From contig CAYNHL010000130.1 of NCBI GenBank assembly GCA_964397015.1, forward strand, positions 1 to 10,118: a stretch of DNA of 10,118 bases, in the 5' to 3' direction. Positions 1 to 6,812 of this stretch are shown one piece after another (the stretch's first letter is position 1; every line of letters starts with the position of its first letter). The position numbers were made by a program, and so were the translations under genes. This DNA comes from MADRE2 sp964397015. GTDB lineage: Bacteria; Desulfobacterota; Desulfobacteria; Desulfobacterales; Desulfobacteraceae. A model generated the notes under the pieces. That model worked only from the letters and a program-made list of their open reading frames with translations. It had not been told where the DNA came from and did no database searches.

Positions 1-316
1 CACCATTGAAAAAGGCAGCACCAATGTTTACAGGGATCTGGAAAGCCCGGAAGCCGACACCATGTATGTGGAGGCCCGTCTGGCTGCCAGAATCAGGGAA
101 ATCATCGAGAACCGGCATCTGACCCAGCAGCAGGCAGCTGATATCCTGGGCATGCCCCAGCCCAAGCTGTCCGGCATGCTCCGGGGTAAATTCCGGGGAA
201 TCAGCGAAACCAAAATGATCTCATGCCTCAACCGCCTTGGCAGTGATGTGGAGATCGTTGTGGGACAGACCCGGGAGGATTTTTCAAAAGGAGATACCCT
301 GATCACATTTGCCTGA
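1..316 (+). CDS. HigA/XRE-type HTH antitoxin-like protein (5' end outside window)
   Basis: The frame is open from base 2 to the TGA at 314-316, giving 104 visible codons. The first visible residues (TIEKGSTNVYRDL) match the usual N-terminal stretch of small XRE-family antitoxins of the HigA / HTH_37 type, so the true start is probably only a few codons upstream of the window. The ATG at 62 is an internal Met. A helix-turn-helix lies at visible codons 40-65 (LTQQQAADILGMPQPKLSGM), followed by the family-typical RGKFRGIS and a short strand ending DVEIVV. Proteins of this family bind their own promoter and neutralise a RelE/HigB-like toxin, which is usually encoded just upstream, so the partner would lie outside the window. 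The gene ends 54 bases before the large helicase gene on the same strand. It could instead be a stand-alone regulator of the downstream genes. The family call is fairly sure; the partner is inferred. Confidence 0.82.
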   Translation, partial: TIEKGSTNVYRDLESPEADTMYVEARLAARIREIIENRHLTQQQAADILGMPQPKLSGMLRGKFRGISETKMISCLNRLGSDVEIVVGQTREDFSKGDTLITFA

Positions 317-324
317 GAATCAGG
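298..324. repeat. Overlapping small inverted repeats at end of antitoxin-like gene
   Basis: CCTGA (312-316), a GAA spacer and TCAGG (320-324) form a perfect 5-bp palindrome that overlaps the stop codon. An alternative 6-bp pairing is possible between CCTGAT (298-303) and ATCAGG (319-324). The two pairings exclude each other because they share the right arm. No T-run follows, so it does not read as an intrinsic terminator. It could be an operator for the HTH protein in front of the helicase gene, or chance. Confidence 0.25.
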
Positions 325-357
325 TTAGACAGAAAGTGGCCATCAATAACAAACCCT

Positions 358-362
358 AAAGG
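358..362 (+). promoter_or_regulatory. Weak ribosome binding site for the DruE-like gene
   Basis: AAAGG sits 8 bases before the ATG at 371. The frame has a TAA at 347 and no ATG between it and 371, so 371 is the first usable ATG. The following residues (MYPSVVVQQVEQGILDFLRTTF) look like the normal N-terminus of DUF1998-type helicases, which supports this start despite the weak site. Confidence 0.45.
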
Positions 363-370
363 CGTCATCC

Positions 371-3300
371 ATGTACCCATCGGTTGTTGTACAGCAGGTT
401 GAACAGGGGATTCTGGATTTTCTGCGGACCACCTTTTCCATTGCCACCCCACATTTCCATGGCATCATGGACCATTTTCTGTCCGGCGGCGGGCTGTTTT
501 CAGGCCCCTATCTGTCGTTGTCCCTGCCGTTTGAACCCGGTCTTTCTGGCAAAGACCGATTTTCTTCCTTTACCATGGCGTTTCCGCCCTATGCCCACCA
601 GGATGCCGCCTTTGACAACCTGTCCGGCCCCACGCCCGTTTCCACCCTGGTGGCCACTGGCACCGGCTCCGGAAAAACAGAATGCTTCCTGTATCCCATT
701 CTCTACCATTGCCAGGAGCAGGCCCACAAACCCGGTATCAAGGCCATATTGATCTATCCCATGAACGCTCTTGCCACAGACCAGGCCGGTCGGATTGCCC
801 GGCTGATCCATAATGCTCCCTCGCTCAACGGCAATGTCACCGCCGGTCTGTATGTGGGCAGCCGGGAAAAAGAACCAGCCAAAAAGATGACCGATGCCGC
901 CATCATCTCCGACAAGGAGACCCTGCGTAAATCGCCACCGGACATCCTGCTGACCAATTACAAAATGCTGGATTATCTGCTCACCCGGCCCCAGGATGCA
1001 CATTTGTGGGCTGACAATGATGCCGATACCCTCAAATTTCTGGTGGTGGATGAACTCCATACCTTTGACGGTGCCCAGGGCACAGACCTGGCCTGCCTGA
1101 TCCGGCGGCTGAAGGACCGGCTGCACACCCCGGAAGGGGGGCTCTGCTGTGTGGGTACATCCGCCACGTTAGGTCACAAAAGCCAAGGAGACCGGCTGCG
1201 GGAATATGCTCAGCGTATTTTTGGGGAACCATTCGGACCGTCTTCCCTGATCACGGAAAAACGCAAGACCGCCGGGGAATTCCTGGGCGACGCCATGATC
1301 ACCTCCCTGACTATGCCGGGGCCGGACCGGGAGACAATCATGGACCCGGATCAGTACCCCACCCGGGAAGCATATCTGACGGCCCAGTATCCCCTGTGGT
1401 TCAACACCGCCGTCCCCGAAAACAGGCTCATGGAAACCCCATGGCGGATCATGCTGGGGGATCAGCTCAAGGGACACCTCCTGTTCCAGAACCTGGTGAA
1501 GGTGCTCCAGGGCGGTATCCTGTCCTATTCTGAGATATGGAACCGGCTCTCCGGCATCCTTCCTGCTCCAGACACCGGCACCATCCGATACCCGGAACGT
1601 CTTTTGGGCAGCTTTACGGCCCTCATTTCCCATGCCTTGAGTCCGGTCAAAGCAGAGGAACACAATATTGCCGGTTCTGACAGGGACCCGGATTCGGAAG
1701 AAAACACAGCCACCCGTGCTTTGGTGGATGTCCGGGTCCAGTACTGGCTCAGGGAGCTGGGCCGCATGGTGGTCTCCGTTGGCACCGATCCCCGGCTGGC
1801 CTGGTCGGATGACCTCACCGATGCAGAATTGAAACGGCATCTGCCTGTGGTGCACTGTAGGGAGTGCGGGGCCATGGGATGGCTGGGAGTGAAAAAACCG
1901 CCCGAGGACCGCGTGATCCCGAACCTCCGCCAGATCTATAACGCATTTTTCTCCAAAAAAGACAAAGGCACGGTATACCTGTTTCCCGAGGATGAAAACC
2001 TGAACCAGGCAGGCTTGAATGGTAAGGTGGTATTGTTCTGCGGCGCCTGTCTTCATTTTCATGCCGCCAAAACTCAACGCAAATGCCCCTCCTGCGGGGA
2101 ATCGGATCTGGTGCAGGTGTTCATCCCGGACAATTCCACCACCACCTGTCCCTATTGCCAGGCCCACCGGAGTCTGACCCTGATGGGGTCCCGGGCCGCC
2201 TCCCTGACCAGCGTGATGATTTCCCAGATGTTTGCCTCCACATACAATGATGACCGAAAACTGATCACCTTTTCCGACAATGTGCAGGATGCCGCCCACC
2301 GGGCCGGTTTTTTCGGTGCCCGCACCTGGGGGTTCAACCTGAGAGTGGCGTTGCAGAAAGTGGTGGACATTCTGGAAGAAGAGGTGTCCCTGTCTGAACT
2401 GCCGGACCGGTTCACCGATTACTGGTCAGGGCGGATGACACAAGAGACCTATATCGCCACGTTTATCGCCCCGAACATGGAGTGGTTTGCCGACTATGAC
2501 CACCTTGTCACCAGGGGGGTCCTCCCAACCAAATCCAATCTTGTCCGCCAGATCAACAACCGCCTGAAATGGGAAATCCATTCGGAATATGGCTTTGATG
2601 CCCGCATCGGCCGGACCCTGGAGAAATCCGGGGTATCCATGGTTCATGCACAGCCTGACACCCGCACATCCGTGGTCAATGACCTGCTGCTGCGCCTGCC
2701 CAACGAAGTGGAAGCGTGCCGGGATATCACGGAAAAGCAGGTCGAACAGCTCGTCTGTGGTATGGTCAATCATCTGAGAATCAACGGGGCGGTGTATCTG
2801 CCCTATCTGGAGGGATACCTCAAGGACCGGGGCAATGATTATCTGTTGTCCACGCACCGGATCAGCTGGATGCAGGGGATCGGTCCCACCACCCGGGCGC
2901 CCAAGTTTCTGACTTCCCGGTATGATTTGAGAAACAAGAACGGCATCATCCGTTTTCTGGGTCTGTACCATCCCACCCGCAAAACCTGGTGCGACACATG
3001 GGTGCACAAACTGATTTTGAATACACAGGCCCTGGATGATGCCGTGTCAGCAGGAGAAATCCTGAAAATCGCTGTCCGGTCCATGGTGACCCACGGGCTC
3101 CTGACAGAGATCCTGGTGGGGGGCTATGGCATCTGGGGGCTGGTGCCGGACCGGCTCAGGGTGACCACCCGTCTGGGGCAGATCCGGTGTGACCGGTGCG
3201 GGCATCTGATATCTGCCCCTGAAGCGGAGTTCGACATCTGGGAGGGTGCTCCCTGTATCCGGAAGAGCTGCTTTGGGGCCTGCCGTCTGGAGAGCACCAC

Positions 3301-6300
3301 CCCAGATTATTACGGCAAACTGTTCCAGTCCGGGGAAGTGGCCCGGCTGTTCACCTGCGAACACACAGGGCTTCTGGACCGGGACACCCGCCAGAAGATC
3401 GAGATTGCCTTCAAAGCCAGGGAAGAAGACCGGGAACCCTGGGCACCCAATCTGTTGTCCTGCACCCCCACCATGGAGATGGGCATCGATATCGGAGACC
3501 TGTCCGCCACCATTCAATGCTCGGTGCCCCCGGCCCAGGCCAGCTATCTCCAGCGTATCGGCCGGGCCGGACGGAAAAACGGCAATGCCCTGAATCTGAC
3601 CGTGGCCAACCTCAATCCCCATGACCTGTATTTCTTTGCCTCCCCCATCATGATGATGGCCGGGCAGGTCAATCCGCCCGGTGTGTTCCTGGATGCGGCA
3701 GCGGTATTGGAACGTCAGTTCACGGCATTCTGTTTTGATCGATGGGTGGCCCACGGTATTCCGGACCATGCCCTGCCTGTCAATCTTGGCACGGTGATAG
3801 AACAGGTTAAAAAAAAGGACGAATCCGGATTCCCGCACACGCTCATGGCATTTGTGTCCTCCCGGCTGACCGGACTGCTCGATGATTTTTATGGGCTTTT
3901 CAAGGACCCGGCCCTGAGTGATGCTGCCAAAGCCCATGTCCAATCCTTTGCCGGCGGCAGGGACGGCGGAGACATGGGGTACCGGATACTGAACGGGCTC
4001 ACCACCCTTGTGAAAGAGCGGGACCGGTTGCAGTCCAGGGCCAGAAGCCTTTACAAAGCCATCAAGAAAAAGGAAAACGATCTGGCCGGGGGCCTCACCA
4101 TCACCGATGAGATCCAGGAAATGAAACAGGAAAAGGCCGGACTCCAGCAACTGGTCAAATCCATCAACAGAAAGAACACGTTCAACTTTTTCACGGACGA
4201 AGGATTTTTGCCCAACTATGCCTTTCCCGAGCAGGGAGTGACCCTTCATTCCATCATATTCCGGCACCGAAAAGCGGTGTCGGACGGCGAACGGCACTAT
4301 GACACCTTTGACTTCCAGTATGAACGGGGGGCCGGCAGTGCCTTGTCGGAACTGGCGCCTCACAATGTGTTCTATGCCGGGGGCCGGCGTGTCCGGGTGG
4401 ATCAGATCGATCTTCAGCTGTCCCCGGTGGAGTCTTGGCGGTGCTGCCGGGCCTGCTCCTACACGGAACTGGCCGGGACCGGTTCCCCGGCCTCATCCTG
4501 TCCCCGGTGCGGCAACACCATGTGGTCGGATGCCGGCCGTCAGTTCCAGATGATCCGCATGCGCCAGGTGTTTGCCACCACCCCGGATGACCGAAGCCGG
4601 ATTTCTGACGACCGGGATCAACGGTCCCCTGAATTTTATGTCCGCCACCTGCTGATGGACTATGAACCGGCAGCGGCTGAAAAAGCCTGGCAGTTGACGG
4701 CCGAGGATACCCTGTTCGGGTATACCTGGCTGTCAAAAGCCGTGTTCAGGGAGATCAATTTCGGGCCGTCCATGGTGGAAGGGGAAACCGTTGTCGTTGC
4801 CGGCCAGACGTTTCAGAGCAGCGGATTCACCCTGTGCCGCCACTGCGGCAAGGTGCCGGATGAACGGGGAAAGCGGACCCATACCTGGACCTGTCCGGCC
4901 AGGGAAAAGGAAAAAGAGGACACTTTTCTGGAGTTTGCCTGCCTGTACCGGGAATTTTCATCGGAAGCGGTCAAAATCCTGCTTCCCATGAGCGGTATCG
5001 AAGAAACGGATGTGCGTTTGCAGTCCTTTATCGCGGCCTTTCATCTGGGCATGAAGCAGCAGTTCGGCGGGGATATCGATCATCTGCGCGGCATGCTGCA
5101 TACCGAACCCATGGGAGACGGGGACCTGCGGATTCAGTACCTGGTGATTTACGACACTGTCCCCGGGGGGACCGGGTACCTCAAGGAACTGATCCAGCCC
5201 GGCCGGATGGTGGAGATCCTCAAAGCGGCTCAAACTGTCATGGAAACCTGTGTCTGTGCATCGGATGAACACCGGGACGGGTGCTACAGCTGCCTGTTTG
5301 CCTACCGCAACAGCCGGTCCCTGTCTGCCATCTCCCGGCGCACGGCCCTGGCCATGATTCAGGAGATTCTGGCCCAGGCACATACCCTGGAACCGGTGAC
5401 GACGCTTTCCAAAAAACCCATGAACAGCTTGTTTGACTCCGACCTGGAACGGTTGTTCATCGAAGCGGTTCGCCGCCGGCACAGACCGGACATCCCGGTG
5501 GGACTGGTCAAGAAGGTGGTCAATGGATCTCCGGGTTTTCTTCTCACCATCGGGGACGGGGATTACAAAATCCGGTGGGAAGTGATGCAGCAGGTAGAAC
5601 TGGGTCCGGGCCAGGGGGTGAGTGTTACGTCAAAAGCGGATTTTGTTTTTTATCCGGTTCGTCAGTCCCCGGCCGTGAAACCCGTGGTGGTGTTCACTGA
5701 CGGGTACACCTTTCACCGGGACCGGGCAGGAAAAGACATGGCACAGCGCATGGCCCTGGTGAAAAGCGGGGGGTATCACATCTGGTCCCTGTCCTACAAA
5801 GACGTCAAATCCCAGCTCAACGACCTGGAACCCGGATGGTTCACTGACTGGTTCACTCCCCGGGGGATGGTGGCAGGGTCCCGGCTCACCAAGGTGTGGG
5901 AAGGATTCAAGCTGTCTGAGCATTCCCGGCTCATGGGAAAATCCGCTTTTGATATGTTTTTTGAGTTTTTGTCTTATCCTGACAAGCAGGTGTGGCAGGA
6001 CATGGCCCTGGTATACGGCCTTTCCCTGCATGCAGGTCCGGCGACAGAAGTACCGGCATCATGGCGGGAGGATCTGGCGGTGCTGCCCCCGGGCATGGAT
6101 GAACAGCTCATGTGCCATGATGGGCAGATGATTGTGGGTGGTCCCCAATGGGATGACCTGCCCGGGATTACCTGCTATGCCTGTTCAGGCAGAACCTGTG
6201 TCATGAAACACTATGATCAGATGGGCATCGTGGCCATTCTGGAAGATCTGGCCGAGGAATCTGCACTGGATGAAGATGCCGGATTCGAAACCCATTGGAA

Positions 6301-6796
6301 CGGATTTTTGAGAGCATACAACCTGCTGCAATTTCTGTCGCACATCATTTTTCTGACCCGGAAAGGGTTGAAAGATCATCAGTATGACGGCCTGGTGTTG
6401 ACCCGGTCCCATGTGGGGTTTACCCCGCCTGCGCATGAGGACCACAGACAGGAACAAGGTCATGACAGCGTCACAGCAGCACCCCCCACTCCGGATGCCG
6501 GTGCCTGGAACGAGGTCCGGGAACTGGCCGATGAGGCCCTTGCGGATCTCATCCTTCGGCTGGAAAATTGTCAGGCCCCTGTTCCTGGTGTGGGAGAAGA
6601 GGTTGCAGACAATGGGGTGGTGCTGGGGGAACTGGAACTGGCCTGGCAGGACCGGCAGGTGGGTGTGGTTGACAAGAACAATGCCGGATTGCTGGATACC
6701 CTTACAAACAAGGGCTGGCAACTGTTCTCCATGGAGCAGGTGATCCTGAATCCCGAGGACGTGATCCGTGCCGTGACGCCTGCCCTGGAAACCTGA
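371..6796 (+). CDS. DruE-like giant SF2 helicase with DUF1998 and PD-(D/E)XK-like tail
   Basis: A 2141-aa presumed cytoplasmic ATP-dependent nucleic-acid translocase. SF2 motifs are complete: Q-motif (Y74, H76, Q77), Walker A GTGSGKT (97-103), motif Ia YPMNALA (129-135), DELH box (227-230), TSAT (263-266), TFSDN (633-637), TPTMEMGIDIG (1032-1042) and QRIGRAGR (1061-1068). A roughly 700-residue stretch between motifs III and V carries CxxC pairs at 496/499, 557/560, 572/575, 593/596 and 940/943. More CxxC pairs lie at 1359/1362, 1377/1380 and 1489/1492. The DUF1998/MZB signature is YDTVPGGTGY (1594-1603) with Cys 1627, 1629, 1638 and 1641 (GCYSCLFAYRN). Residues 1687-1812 resemble a Vsr/DUF559-like PD-(D/E)XK nuclease (E1693, D1757, VVVFTDGYTFH at 1772-1782). 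Residues 1830-2141 are unassigned. Length and architecture fit DruE, the large Druantia protein (about 1800-2100 aa). DISARM DrmA is normally shorter. The next gene starts 16 bases on. The helicase-DUF1998 call is very sure; DruE orthology is moderate. Confidence 0.9.
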   Translation: MYPSVVVQQVEQGILDFLRTTFSIATPHFHGIMDHFLSGGGLFSGPYLSLSLPFEPGLSGKDRFSSFTMAFPPYAHQDAAFDNLSGPTPVSTLVATGTGSGKTECFLYPILYHCQEQAHKPGIKAILIYPMNALATDQAGRIARLIHNAPSLNGNVTAGLYVGSREKEPAKKMTDAAIISDKETLRKSPPDILLTNYKMLDYLLTRPQDAHLWADNDADTLKFLVVDELHTFDGAQGTDLACLIRRLKDRLHTPEGGLCCVGTSATLGHKSQGDRLREYAQRIFGEPFGPSSLITEKRKTAGEFLGDAMITSLTMPGPDRETIMDPDQYPTREAYLTAQYPLWFNTAVPENRLMETPWRIMLGDQLKGHLLFQNLVKVLQGGILSYSEIWNRLSGILPAPDTGTIRYPERLLGSFTALISHALSPVKAEEHNIAGSDRDPDSEENTATRALVDVRVQYWLRELGRMVVSVGTDPRLAWSDDLTDAELKRHLPVVHCRECGAMGWLGVKKPPEDRVIPNLRQIYNAFFSKKDKGTVYLFPEDENLNQAGLNGKVVLFCGACLHFHAAKTQRKCPSCGESDLVQVFIPDNSTTTCPYCQAHRSLTLMGSRAASLTSVMISQMFASTYNDDRKLITFSDNVQDAAHRAGFFGARTWGFNLRVALQKVVDILEEEVSLSELPDRFTDYWSGRMTQETYIATFIAPNMEWFADYDHLVTRGVLPTKSNLVRQINNRLKWEIHSEYGFDARIGRTLEKSGVSMVHAQPDTRTSVVNDLLLRLPNEVEACRDITEKQVEQLVCGMVNHLRINGAVYLPYLEGYLKDRGNDYLLSTHRISWMQGIGPTTRAPKFLTSRYDLRNKNGIIRFLGLYHPTRKTWCDTWVHKLILNTQALDDAVSAGEILKIAVRSMVTHGLLTEILVGGYGIWGLVPDRLRVTTRLGQIRCDRCGHLISAPEAEFDIWEGAPCIRKSCFGACRLESTTPDYYGKLFQSGEVARLFTCEHTGLLDRDTRQKIEIAFKAREEDREPWAPNLLSCTPTMEMGIDIGDLSATIQCSVPPAQASYLQRIGRAGRKNGNALNLTVANLNPHDLYFFASPIMMMAGQVNPPGVFLDAAAVLERQFTAFCFDRWVAHGIPDHALPVNLGTVIEQVKKKDESGFPHTLMAFVSSRLTGLLDDFYGLFKDPALSDAAKAHVQSFAGGRDGGDMGYRILNGLTTLVKERDRLQSRARSLYKAIKKKENDLAGGLTITDEIQEMKQEKAGLQQLVKSINRKNTFNFFTDEGFLPNYAFPEQGVTLHSIIFRHRKAVSDGERHYDTFDFQYERGAGSALSELAPHNVFYAGGRRVRVDQIDLQLSPVESWRCCRACSYTELAGTGSPASSCPRCGNTMWSDAGRQFQMIRMRQVFATTPDDRSRISDDRDQRSPEFYVRHLLMDYEPAAAEKAWQLTAEDTLFGYTWLSKAVFREINFGPSMVEGETVVVAGQTFQSSGFTLCRHCGKVPDERGKRTHTWTCPAREKEKEDTFLEFACLYREFSSEAVKILLPMSGIEETDVRLQSFIAAFHLGMKQQFGGDIDHLRGMLHTEPMGDGDLRIQYLVIYDTVPGGTGYLKELIQPGRMVEILKAAQTVMETCVCASDEHRDGCYSCLFAYRNSRSLSAISRRTALAMIQEILAQAHTLEPVTTLSKKPMNSLFDSDLERLFIEAVRRRHRPDIPVGLVKKVVNGSPGFLLTIGDGDYKIRWEVMQQVELGPGQGVSVTSKADFVFYPVRQSPAVKPVVVFTDGYTFHRDRAGKDMAQRMALVKSGGYHIWSLSYKDVKSQLNDLEPGWFTDWFTPRGMVAGSRLTKVWEGFKLSEHSRLMGKSAFDMFFEFLSYPDKQVWQDMALVYGLSLHAGPATEVPASWREDLAVLPPGMDEQLMCHDGQMIVGGPQWDDLPGITCYACSGRTCVMKHYDQMGIVAILEDLAEESALDEDAGFETHWNGFLRAYNLLQFLSHIIFLTRKGLKDHQYDGLVLTRSHVGFTPPAHEDHRQEQGHDSVTAAPPTPDAGAWNEVRELADEALADLILRLENCQAPVPGVGEEVADNGVVLGELELAWQDRQVGVVDKNNAGLLDTLTNKGWQLFSMEQVILNPEDVIRAVTPALET

Positions 6797-6805
6797 AAAC
6801 TGAAC

Positions 6806-6809
6806 GGAG
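6806..6809 (+). promoter_or_regulatory. Ribosome binding site deciding between two adjacent ATGs
   Basis: GGAG lies 3 bases before the ATG at 6813 and 6 bases before the ATG at 6816. The second ATG has the better spacing, so translation may begin one codon later than the longest frame; the protein is otherwise unchanged. Confidence 0.55.
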
Positions 6810-6812
6810 ACG

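Noticed and set aside
28..306. Minus-strand frame opposite the antitoxin-like gene, considered as a possible overlapping toxin
   Set aside because: The translation is Ser/Arg-rich with no RelE/HigB pattern, and toxins of this class are encoded on the same strand as the antitoxin.
1169..2299. Minus-strand open frame of about 376 codons
   Set aside because: Same reasoning: low-complexity Gly/His-rich translation opposite conserved CxxC-bearing helicase sequence, and no ribosome binding site.
3047..4363. Long minus-strand open frame (about 438 codons) inside the giant helicase gene
   Set aside because: Its translation is rich in Gly, His, Pro and Gln with no recognisable motif, while the plus strand here encodes helicase motifs V and VI. 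It is a shadow frame of GC-rich coding DNA.
371..6796. DISARM DrmA as the identity of the giant helicase
   Set aside because: DrmA is normally shorter and sits with DrmB, DrmC and a methyltransferase, none of which is present. The length and the nuclease-like tail fit DruE better.
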